In this document: piece after piece, positions 16,095 to 23,625 of the stretch
How positions within the stretch are numbered: position 1 is the stretch's first letter
Layout of the letters: every line of letters starts with the position of its first letter
From: an uncultured SAR86 cluster bacterium
GTDB taxonomy: Bacteria > Pseudomonadota > Gammaproteobacteria > Magnimaribacterales > Magnimaribacteraceae
DNA length: 64,000 nucleotides
Direction of reading: 5' to 3'
Assembly: GCA_902604855.1 (NCBI GenBank)
Contig: CACLAF010000002.1
Coordinates: 117,129-181,128 of the forward strand
The notes under the pieces: model-generated
What the model was told of the DNA's origin: nothing
Database searches by the model: none
What the model saw: the letters and a program-made list of their open reading frames with translations, nothing else
Position numbers and translations under genes: made by a program

Positions 16095-17270
16095 TTACTT
16101 ACTCAAATAAGCCATACTCTCTTCAAGACCTCTGATGGTTAAAGGAAACATATTATCTTCAACAAGGCTTCTGGTAAGTTCAACAGATGCACTATACTCC
16201 CAATGTTCTTTGGGCACAGGGTTTAGCCAAACTAATTTATCATAGATTCCCACCATTCTTTTCATCCAAAGAGCTCCCGCTTCTTCATTCCAGTGCTCAA
16301 TACTTCCTCCCGGATTAGTGATTTCATAAGGGGCCATAGTTGCGTCTCCTACGAAAATAATTTTATAGTCACCTGAATACTTATGAATTATGTCTTCTGT
16401 GTAAACTCTTTCATTTTGCCTTCTTCTATTATCCTTCCATACAGTCTCGTATATAAAGTTATGGAAGTAGAAATATTCTAAATTTTTAAATTCTGTCTTT
16501 GCAGCAGAAAATAGTTCCTCACAAACTCTAATATGAGGGTCCATAGAACCACCTACATCAAATAAAACGAGTACTTTTACAGCATTTCTCTTTTCAGGAC
16601 GAAATTTAACATCGAGAAGTCCTGCTTTTTTTGCTGTCGAACTAATAGTGTTATCTAAATCAAATTCTTCATTGGCACTATCTCTTATGAGTTTCCTAAG
16701 TCTTCTGAGTGCGACTTTCATATTTCTTGTTCCTAGCTCCACATCGTCATCTAGATTTTTAAAGTCTCTGGCTTCCCATACTTTTGCTGCTTTTCCTTTT
16801 CCTCCTTCTCCACCAACTCTTATACCTTCAGGATTTTCACCAGAGTTACCAAAAGGGGAAGTACCTCCAGTTCCTATTTGCTTGCTTCCACCTTCGTGCC
16901 TATCTTTTTGTTCTTCAAGTTTCTTCTTAAATTCTTCAAGAAGTTTCTCCAAGCCGCCTAATGATTGAATTTCCTTTAGCTCCTCTTCAGTTAGGTGCTT
17001 CTCAAATTCAGCTTTCAACCATTCATCAGGAATTAACATTTCCAATATATCGTCTAAACTTTCAATTCCTTTAAAGTAAATATCAAAAGCTCTGTCAAAT
17101 TTATCATAGTGCTTTTCATCTTTTACAAGAATAGCTCTACTTAGAAAGTAAAACTCATTCATATTTGCGAAGGCAAGTCTCTTATCTACAGCAGCAATCA
17201 AGTCTAACAACTCTCTTAATGAGCAAGGGATGCCAGTAGCTTTAAGAGTGTTAAAAAGAGATATAAACAT
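16095..17270 (-). CDS. VWA-domain protein, CoxE-like
   Basis: A 391-residue cytoplasmic protein of the CoxE/VWA family. The MIDAS-type metal site begins at D238-V-G-G-S242 within VLVLFDVGGSMD. The N-terminal half is a helical region with a charged coiled stretch (about residues 90-130) and a glycine-rich linker (about 130-160). Such proteins work with MoxR ATPases as metal-insertion or enzyme-activating chaperones. The start overlaps the moxR stop in a TAATG junction. No obvious client metalloenzyme gene is directly adjacent. Confidence 0.88.
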   Translation of the reverse strand: MFISLFNTLKATGIPCSLRELLDLIAAVDKRLAFANMNEFYFLSRAILVKDEKHYDKFDRAFDIYFKGIESLDDILEMLIPDEWLKAEFEKHLTEEELKEIQSLGGLEKLLEEFKKKLEEQKDRHEGGSKQIGTGGTSPFGNSGENPEGIRVGGEGGKGKAAKVWEARDFKNLDDDVELGTRNMKVALRRLRKLIRDSANEEFDLDNTISSTAKKAGLLDVKFRPEKRNAVKVLVLFDVGGSMDPHIRVCEELFSAAKTEFKNLEYFYFHNFIYETVWKDNRRRQNERVYTEDIIHKYSGDYKIIFVGDATMAPYEITNPGGSIEHWNEEAGALWMKRMVGIYDKLVWLNPVPKEHWEYSASVELTRSLVEDNMFPLTIRGLEESMAYLSK

Positions 17271-18124
17271 TAAGAATTTGTATTTCCTTCCCTTCTTGCC
17301 ATAAATGCCAATCTTTCTAATAATTGAACATCTTGTTCATTCTTCACAAGTGCCCCATATAAAGGCGGTATTGCTTTTGAAGGATCTCTGTTTTTAAAAA
17401 TCTCATCAGGAATATCATCGGCCATTAGAAGCTTTAACCAATCAATCAATTCAGAAGTAGATGGCTTTTTCTTCATTCCAGGCACCTTTCTAATATCAAA
17501 GAAAATCTCCAATGCATCTTTAACTAAATTTTTCTTAACCTTGGGATGATGAACCTTCACAATTTTTTCCATAGTAGGTCTATCCGGGAAGTTAATATAG
17601 TGAAAGAAACATCTTCTTAAGAATGCATCAGGTAGTTCTTTCTCATTGTTACTTGTAATAATTACTAAAGGTCTTTGAACTGCTTTAATTGTTTCTTTAG
17701 TTTCATAAACATAAAACTCCATTCGATCTATCTCTTGAAGTAAGTCATTTGGAAATTCAATATCAGCTTTATCAATCTCATCTACAAGCAGAACCGCCCT
17801 TTCATCAGATGTAAAAGCTTCCCACATCTTTCCTTTTTGAATGTAATTTGAAATGTCCTTAACTCTTTCATCGCCTAGTTGTGAGTCTCTAAGTCGTGTC
17901 ACAGCATCATATTCATAAAGACCTTGTCTCGCTTTAGTTGTAGATTTTATATGCCATTCTATAAGAGGCATGTTGAGTGATTCGGCAACTTGTTCTGCTA
18001 ACATAGTTTTACCTGTTCCAGGCTCACCTTTAATTAATAATGGCTTCTCAAGCTCTATGGCTGCATTAACAGCCATACTAAGGTCTTCAGTTGAGATGTA
18101 AGAATCAGTCCCTTTAAATTTCAT
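17270..18124 (-). CDS. MoxR-family AAA ATPase
   Basis: A 284-residue AAA+ ATPase. Walker A GEPGTGKT lies at 33-40, Walker B VLLVDEIDKA at 111-120, sensor 1 with TSNNEKELPDAFLRRC follows, and a helical lid closes the protein. This is the CoxD/MoxR type that partners a VWA protein to remodel or mature enzymes. A good AAAAGGGAAA ribosome site sits before the ATG, and this is the first gene of a six-gene minus-strand run. The upstream 169 nt (18125-18293) are AT-rich and probably hold its promoter; I see no gene there. Confidence 0.92.
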   Translation of the reverse strand: MKFKGTDSYISTEDLSMAVNAAIELEKPLLIKGEPGTGKTMLAEQVAESLNMPLIEWHIKSTTKARQGLYEYDAVTRLRDSQLGDERVKDISNYIQKGKMWEAFTSDERAVLLVDEIDKADIEFPNDLLQEIDRMEFYVYETKETIKAVQRPLVIITSNNEKELPDAFLRRCFFHYINFPDRPTMEKIVKVHHPKVKKNLVKDALEIFFDIRKVPGMKKKPSTSELIDWLKLLMADDIPDEIFKNRDPSKAIPPLYGALVKNEQDVQLLERLAFMARREGNTNS

Positions 18125-18293
18125 AATTTTTCCCTTTTAAAATTATCATGACTTTATCATACACACTGAAAATCACTAACCATCTTTTATGTAAACGATG
18201 ATAAATCCAATAGTAAAAGATAGTTTATTTTTATTTATAAAGTTGTACAGATAAGAACTAAATATATTAAATTATAAATACCATTGAGATTAT

Positions 18294-18665
18294 CTAGTTT
18301 TCTTTTTTTATTTTATTTGCACTAATTAATAACATTATCGAAGAAACTAATTCAAAAATTATTGCTGAAGTTAAAAATTCCGTTCCATGAAACAAGGCAG
18401 CTGAGATTCTGAAAATTGCAGCCGACCCCAATAAAGATATAGTTGTATAAAGCCAGATATGTTCGTTTCTATAAGCTCCTATAATTGACATTAAACCTGC
18501 GGTAAAAAAGAATGAAGTGAAATCTCCGATCTGAGTATTGCCTCCCTCACCCTCTAATAAAGACATAGACAGGCTTTCTGCAGCACTAGAAGGATCTATA
18601 AGCCAGTTAAATGCACTTAGAAGCATAAAAACTCCTATAATTCCTGAAATAATTCTTGCCCACAT
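18294..18665 (-). CDS. Small four-helix membrane protein, DUF4345-like
   Basis: A 123-residue inner-membrane protein with four hydrophobic helices (about 5-20, 45-63, 70-90 and 96-116) and a lysine-rich end. The pattern W-ARIISGIIGVFMLL, a loop with an acidic GEGG motif and a conserved R in helix 3 recall DUF4345-type proteins, an assignment I hold with moderate confidence. GGGGAAAA precedes its ATG. It lies 9 nt downstream of the sugar-dehydrogenase gene and probably closes that operon. Function unknown. Confidence 0.6.
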   Translation of the reverse strand: MWARIISGIIGVFMLLSAFNWLIDPSSAAESLSMSLLEGEGGNTQIGDFTSFFFTAGLMSIIGAYRNEHIWLYTTISLLGSAAIFRISAALFHGTEFLTSAIIFELVSSIMLLISANKIKKEN

Positions 18666-18674
18666 ATTTTTCCC

Positions 18675-19769
18675 CTATCTACTAGTTACTCTGATTAGTT
18701 TTCCATTTTGTCCATCAATTGCCAAGATAATACTTCCATCTGGAGAAGAGGCCACATCACGAATACGTCCTAGATCATTAAATAGAATCTCTTCTTCACT
18801 TACTATATTTCCAGATACCTCGAGACGTCTCACATCTCCTGGAACCAAAGCAGATATAAAAAGACTATTTGTCCATTCTGGAAAAAGTGTCCCTGTGTAG
18901 TAAGTCATGCCGGAAGGAGCAATAGAAGGTACCCAATACTTAATGGGCTGCTCCATACCTTCTTTTTCAGTGAAAGGTGAGATGGTAGCCCCACTATAGT
19001 CTTTTCCATATGTTATAGCTGGCCAGCCATAATTCTTTGAAGGTTCTGCTATATTTAACTCATCACCGCCCATAGGTCCATGTTCGTTTTCATAAACAAT
19101 CCCATCAACTACTACAATGCCTTGTAAATTTCTGTGACCATAAGACCATATTTCTGGTCTTGCATCTTTATTTTCAAGAAATGGATTATCTTTTGGAATA
19201 CTTCCATCGGAATTTATTCTAATAATCTTTCCGTAATGATTATCAAGATATTGAGCACTTTCTCTATAATTAAATCCATCACCAGAAGTTATTAAAAGTG
19301 TTCCGTCATCTAAAAATGCCATTTTAGCCCCGTAGTGTGCAGCAGTTCTTCTTGATGGAGATGCTTTAAAGATAGTTTCAACCTGTTCAATTGAACCTGA
19401 AGATAATTTAGCCCTAATTACTTCAAGAGTATTTGTCTTTTTTCCTTCGTCTGGCGATGAAAAGGATAAATAAATCGTATTATTCGAGTCATATTCAGGA
19501 TCTAAGATTATTCCTGATAAACCTCCCTGACCCGCAAATAGAACCTCGGGTATACCTTTTATTGGCTCAGGATTTAATACCCCATTTTCTATTATTCTTA
19601 ATTGACCAGAAAGCTCTGTAAATAGGATATTATCCTTGTCTATGACAGCTATTCCCCACGGATGACTTAAATTCTCAGCCAGTGTTAGATATTTGTAATC
19701 AGTGCTGTTTGCATTAGCAAACCAAGAAGTGAAGAGACTTAAAAGAATTATATTTATTTTATTAATCAT
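18675..19769 (-). CDS. PQQ-type sugar (glucose/sorbosone) dehydrogenase, exported
   Basis: A 364-residue protein with a signal peptide (residues 1-20) and a six-bladed beta-propeller of the soluble aldose sugar dehydrogenase family. Typical segments are LSHPWGIAV, GQGGLSGI, SGDGFNYRE, the EIWSYGHRNLQG motif, and ENEHGPMGGDELN, which supplies PQQ and calcium contacts in relatives. It should oxidise sugars in the periplasm. No PQQ-synthesis genes are in view. Its start overlaps the stop of the upstream membrane-protein gene by 4 nt. Confidence 0.9.
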   Translation of the reverse strand: MINKINIILLSLFTSWFANANSTDYKYLTLAENLSHPWGIAVIDKDNILFTELSGQLRIIENGVLNPEPIKGIPEVLFAGQGGLSGIILDPEYDSNNTIYLSFSSPDEGKKTNTLEVIRAKLSSGSIEQVETIFKASPSRRTAAHYGAKMAFLDDGTLLITSGDGFNYRESAQYLDNHYGKIIRINSDGSIPKDNPFLENKDARPEIWSYGHRNLQGIVVVDGIVYENEHGPMGGDELNIAEPSKNYGWPAITYGKDYSGATISPFTEKEGMEQPIKYWVPSIAPSGMTYYTGTLFPEWTNSLFISALVPGDVRRLEVSGNIVSEEEILFNDLGRIRDVASSPDGSIILAIDGQNGKLIRVTSR

Positions 19770-20218
19770 GTTGCCCTCTGTTTATCCAATGAAGCTCCAA
19801 AATAATAACCACTAATTAGCCCAAAAAAAGTTAATATCGACTTACCTAATATACTCCTTCCGCCTGCCAATATGTCAAGATTATAGAATGCTAATGGCAT
19901 GAGAAGAACAATAGCCAAGATCGCAACCCCACCAGCGAGTGCGTAGGCATAAGATCTAGAAACTTTTATCCAGATTAGGATAATTTTTGCCACTGAATAG
20001 GCTATTAGGAAGCCTATAGCAACTAATACTATCAAGGGTATAGCACCAGCAAGATTCATCGACATCAAATTATCTAAATAAGTTGATAAAAAAATTCCTA
20101 TTGAAATAGGCATATCAACTGAAACTAACCAGAATAAATTACTCATGGTCTCTTGTAATATCACAAGACATGTTGCAATGAGAATGCTTAAAACTAGATA
20201 AAAAGTTTTTACCATCAT
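19766..20218 (-). CDS. Membrane protein of unknown function
   Basis: A 150-residue hydrophobic protein with four or five predicted helices (about 5-22, 31-47, 57-78, 90-110 and 125-142) and a short basic tail. I recognise no family. It overlaps both neighbours by 4 nt: the CoA-transferase upstream and the sugar dehydrogenase downstream, so it is translated as part of their operon. That tight coupling is the best evidence that it is a real gene. A role in the membrane, such as electron transfer or anchoring for the dehydrogenase, would be speculation. Confidence 0.62.
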   Translation of the reverse strand: MMVKTFYLVLSILIATCLVILQETMSNLFWLVSVDMPISIGIFLSTYLDNLMSMNLAGAIPLIVLVAIGFLIAYSVAKIILIWIKVSRSYAYALAGGVAILAIVLLMPLAFYNLDILAGGRSILGKSILTFFGLISGYYFGASLDKQRAT

Positions 20219-21432
20219 TTTTGCTCTTCGTTTACTTGTATCATCGCCTTCAGCATTTCACGATTTTGATTTTCTCTTTCTTCCATTCTCAAAATTGTAT
20301 CATTATCAATGCTAATCTCTTCGAGGATTTCACGATTATCAAAACCTAAGACTGGTGCCAAAGAATAAGGAAATTCTCCTTGCCCCTTCATGGTTGCAGG
20401 TGGTTTTGGCATCCTCATTTTGCCTAATTTAGGGTGTTCAATTGTTACGATTGATCCTTGCTCAAGTATTTGCGGATCTGTATGAACATCTTTTAACTCG
20501 TTACACACTGATGCAGATATTCCTTCAATGTCCATTCTTTTTTCTAGTTCATTGCTAGATAAATTTCTGGTTACTTTATTTATTTCTTCAGTTAATTCTT
20601 CCTTATTAATAATCCTGGAAACAAGATTATTATATTTTTCATCCAAGTGGAGTGTTAATTTAAAGACATCACAAAATTTATTGAATATCTCATCACTTGC
20701 AATAATTATCAAAACGACTCCTCCATCAGTTGTTTCGTAAACCTCAAATAGATCTGCCAGTTCACCTAAATTTATACCACCCTCCTCAAATGTATGATTC
20801 ATCATCAGATCGGGCCAGTTGTAGTAGAGTGCAGATTCCATCATCGATATTGGAAGATATTGACCTCCCTCACCATTGGCTTTCTGATATAAAGCGGCTG
20901 AAATTGCTTGAGCACTCGTTAATCCAGTAACCTTGTCATAAATAATTGTTCTTATCAATTCAGGAAATTCACCATTTTGAGCATGAGGAATTCCAACAGT
21001 TCCTTGGATTAATGGGTCGTATACTTTCTTTTCTTTATAGGGTCCAGATTGTCCGTAACCTGATATCGAACAATATATCAAATCAGGCTTAATCTTTTTC
21101 AAAGTTTCATAATCGATCCCAAGTTTTTTAACTATACCCGGCCTGTAATTTTCAATTAGAACATCAGCTGTTGATACTAGTTCCAGTAAAACTGATAGGT
21201 CTTCTTCATTTTTGAAATCTAGACATATACATTTCTTGTTTCTGTTTAGAGTAGAAAACATGGCCCCCATGCCATCTTTAATGGTTCCCATGAATCTAGC
21301 AAGGTCTCCTATACCAGGTGGCTCAATCTTTATAACCTCGGCACCTTGATCAGCAAGCATCATTCCAGCAAAAGGTCCTGATACTGTAGAAGTCAATTCA
21401 AGTACTCTAACTCCTTTAAATGGTCCGCTCAT
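20215..21432 (-). CDS. CaiB/BaiF family CoA-transferase
   Basis: A 405-residue class III CoA-transferase. The N-terminus GVRVLELTSTVSGPFAGMMLADQGAEVIKIE is family-typical (shown in two motifs: SGPFAG and ADQGAEVIK). The aspartate that forms the glutamyl/aspartyl-CoA anhydride is probably D166 in IIYDKVTG. I set the start at 21432, preceded by GGGGAGAT; an upstream frame opening at 21525 would run through the divergent tatD promoter and start. It is the first gene of an overlapping operon that includes a membrane protein and a sugar dehydrogenase. Acyl substrates unknown. Confidence 0.9.
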   Translation of the reverse strand: MSGPFKGVRVLELTSTVSGPFAGMMLADQGAEVIKIEPPGIGDLARFMGTIKDGMGAMFSTLNRNKKCICLDFKNEEDLSVLLELVSTADVLIENYRPGIVKKLGIDYETLKKIKPDLIYCSISGYGQSGPYKEKKVYDPLIQGTVGIPHAQNGEFPELIRTIIYDKVTGLTSAQAISAALYQKANGEGGQYLPISMMESALYYNWPDLMMNHTFEEGGINLGELADLFEVYETTDGGVVLIIIASDEIFNKFCDVFKLTLHLDEKYNNLVSRIINKEELTEEINKVTRNLSSNELEKRMDIEGISASVCNELKDVHTDPQILEQGSIVTIEHPKLGKMRMPKPPATMKGQGEFPYSLAPVLGFDNREILEEISIDNDTILRMEERENQNREMLKAMIQVNEEQK

Positions 21433-21458
21433 ATCTCCCCCTAAAAAATATTGTGTTT

Positions 21459-21464
21459 TATAAT
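21459..21464 (+). promoter_or_regulatory. Candidate -10 element for tatD
   Basis: A perfect TATAAT lies 10 nt before the tatD ATG at 21475, inside the 42-nt divergent spacer with the CoA-transferase gene. No convincing -35 is seen. If it is used, the message would begin only a few bases before the start codon or at it, and there is no clear ribosome site. This would fit a near-leaderless transcript. Confidence 0.35.
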
Positions 21465-21474
21465 AGTGCCCATA

Positions 21475-22278
21475 ATGCCACTTATTCAAGAACAATTTTT
21501 TGATATCGGAGCCAATTTGACGCACAAGTCTTTTAAGGAAGACTTAGATTTAGTACTAGCTGAAGCAAATAAACTGGGAGTTAGAAGACTCTCAGTCACT
21601 GGAAGTTCTTTGAAAGAGAGCATAGAGGCTTTTGAAATTAGTCGACGATATCCCGAATCTTGTATTTCTACCGCTGGAATTCACCCGCATAATTCAAAGG
21701 AATATTCTCCAGAATCCTTTAGTGAAATAAAAGATCTATTAAAAAATGATTTAGTTAAATCAATAGGAGAAACTGGTTTAGATTTTAATAGAAATTTTTC
21801 ATCTCCAGAAGATCAACAAAAAAGCTTTGAAGCACACCTAGAATTATCCATTGAAATAAGTAAACCATTATTTCTTCATGAGAGGGATGCCCATGAAAAA
21901 TTTGTTGAAATTACTTCACCTTATTTGAAAGATTTGCCTAAGAGTGTCGTGCACTGTTTCACAGGGACAGAAGACGCATTACTAAAGTATCTGGACATGG
22001 GATTCTACATTGGAATAACGGGCTGGTTATGTGATGAGAGAAGAGGAAAACATTTGGAAAAGCTCATATCTTTGATACCACTAGAAAAACTAATGATTGA
22101 AACCGATGCGCCTTATCTTCTGCCTAGAGATATGGGAATAGATAATTCTTCAAGAAATGAACCAAAATATTTAAGTCATATTGCAAAAAAAGTTGCAGAG
22201 TTTAGAAAAGAAAGTGAAGAATTAGTTTTTACTGCTATTTATATGAATTCATTAGACTTTTTTGATATCTCAGTCTAA
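21475..22278 (+). CDS. tatD: TatD family metal-dependent deoxyribonuclease
   Basis: A 267-residue TIM-barrel amidohydrolase-type nuclease. The opening FFDIGANLTHKSF is the TatD version of the N-terminal strand, where the usual HxH of YcfH-like members is replaced, as in Escherichia coli TatD. Metal and catalytic residues visible are E99 in IGETGLDF, H135 in LHERDA, H160 in VHCFTG and D211 in ETDAPYLL. The start is the ATG at 21475; upstream in-frame codons fall in the promoter. Its end overlaps the convergent glutaredoxin-like gene by 9 nt. Confidence 0.92.
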   Translation: MPLIQEQFFDIGANLTHKSFKEDLDLVLAEANKLGVRRLSVTGSSLKESIEAFEISRRYPESCISTAGIHPHNSKEYSPESFSEIKDLLKNDLVKSIGETGLDFNRNFSSPEDQQKSFEAHLELSIEISKPLFLHERDAHEKFVEITSPYLKDLPKSVVHCFTGTEDALLKYLDMGFYIGITGWLCDERRGKHLEKLISLIPLEKLMIETDAPYLLPRDMGIDNSSRNEPKYLSHIAKKVAEFRKESEELVFTAIYMNSLDFFDISV

Positions 22279-22497
22279 AAGTTTAATTACTTTCTCTTTA
22301 TCGAATGGCCAAAGTAGCTCTTGCTCACCATAGAGAATGACTGGAATTTTATCCCAATATTTATCGACATATGTTCTCTTTGAATATATATCTACAGTGG
22401 TCAGTATGCAGTCTTTGAGATTTATCTGAGAAAGTAATAATTGAGCTTCTCTGCATAAATTACAGTCTTTTCCAGAGATTAGGATAAGCTCCTTCAA
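22270..22497 (-). CDS. Glutaredoxin-like protein (DUF836)
   Basis: A 75-residue thioredoxin-fold protein with a C12-N-L-C15 redox motif at the start of helix 1 and the KIPVILYG cis-proline segment near residue 52. The short length and C-terminal WPFDKEKV match the DUF836/glutaredoxin 2-like group. It overlaps the upstream AMACR gene by 4 nt, so it is translated after it, and overlaps the 3' end of tatD on the other strand by 9 nt. Redox partner unknown. Confidence 0.82.
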   Translation of the reverse strand: MKELILISGKDCNLCREAQLLLSQINLKDCILTTVDIYSKRTYVDKYWDKIPVILYGEQELLWPFDKEKVIKLLD

Positions 22498-23624
22498 ACT
22501 ACAGAACCCGAAGAAATTAATCTGTCATATTCATCACTATCAATGCCTAGTGATTCTAATATTTCTTTTGAATGTTCACCTGCAATGGCGGGTGGTAGTG
22601 TAATTTCATTTTGAGTTCTATCGAATCTTGGAGCAGGTGCGGGTTGGGTTACACCCTCAATTTCAATAAATGTTTGTCGCGCAATATTATGCGGATGCAT
22701 AGGTGCCTCACTCATATCTAATACGGGCGCAAAACATACATCACTTCCCTCCATAAGATCACACCATTCTTCTCTTGTCTTTGTTAAAAAAACATTCTTA
22801 ATCATTTGTTTTTTATTTTGCCAAGTATCTCTTTTCATTTGATCTCCAAAATCATCTTGAGATAACTCAGCCTTTTCACAAAGCAAGGCATAAAATTGAG
22901 GTTCAATCGATCCTAGTGAAATATACTTACCGTCCTTACACTCGTAAGTATCATAAAAATGTGCCGCTCCATCTAAAAGATTAGTTTGACGTTCCAAGTT
23001 CCAGAATCCTGATTGATGCATTGAATACATCATTGTCATTAGTAGAGAAGATCCGTCAGTCATGGCTGCATCGATGACCTGCCCTTTACCGGAATTTTTA
23101 GTCTCTAAGAGAGCAGCCACAATACCTAAAGCCAATAACATACCACCACCTCCAAAATCTCCGATTAGATTTAAAGGTGGAACAGGAGGAGAATCGTCTC
23201 TTCCTATGGCAGCTAAAGCTCCTGACAAAGCAATATAGTTAATATCATGTCCAGCTGCATTCGCTAATGGTCCAGTTTGACCCCATCCAGTCATTCTTCC
23301 GAAAACTATTTTCTCATTCCTTTTTTGGCATATATCAGGTCCTAGTCCTAATCTTTCCATTACACCGGGTCTAAAACCTTCGAAAATAGCGTCTGCACTT
23401 TCAACTAATTTCAATACTACCTCAACTCCATCTTCGTTCTTTAAGTCTACAGCGATTGATTTCTTTCCACGGTTCGCTGGCTCTTCTCTTGAGCCAGTCC
23501 CTGCAGCAGAAGCTCTATCAACTCTTATAATCTCTGCTCCAAGATCAGCCAAAATCATTCCACAGAATGGTCCTGGGCCTATTCCAGCCATTTCAATTAT
23601 CTTGAATCCCTTTAGTGGTCCCAT
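22494..23624 (-). CDS. Alpha-methylacyl-CoA racemase (CaiB/BaiF fold)
   Basis: A 376-residue enzyme that epimerises 2-methylacyl-CoA thioesters, allowing beta-oxidation of branched or sterol side chains. The N-terminus IEMAGIGPGPFCGM is the AMACR signature. The catalytic residues H126 (in AAGHDINY) and D156 (in LIGDFGGGG) fall at the same numbers as in the Mycobacterium tuberculosis enzyme MCR, and E242 in IEPQFY fits the third active-site residue. An AGGAG ribosome site lies inside the last codons of the upstream RND gene, which ends 1 nt before the ATG. The unrelated-specificity CoA-transferase at 20215 is a paralogue. Confidence 0.93.
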   Translation of the reverse strand: MGPLKGFKIIEMAGIGPGPFCGMILADLGAEIIRVDRASAAGTGSREEPANRGKKSIAVDLKNEDGVEVVLKLVESADAIFEGFRPGVMERLGLGPDICQKRNEKIVFGRMTGWGQTGPLANAAGHDINYIALSGALAAIGRDDSPPVPPLNLIGDFGGGGMLLALGIVAALLETKNSGKGQVIDAAMTDGSSLLMTMMYSMHQSGFWNLERQTNLLDGAAHFYDTYECKDGKYISLGSIEPQFYALLCEKAELSQDDFGDQMKRDTWQNKKQMIKNVFLTKTREEWCDLMEGSDVCFAPVLDMSEAPMHPHNIARQTFIEIEGVTQPAPAPRFDRTQNEITLPPAIAGEHSKEILESLGIDSDEYDRLISSGSVV

Positions 23625-23625
23625 A

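Noticed and set aside
21433..21525. N-terminal extension of the CoA-transferase
   Set aside because: The added 31 residues do not fit the family start, and the segment covers the divergent tatD start; the ATG at 21432 has a GGGGAG ribosome site.
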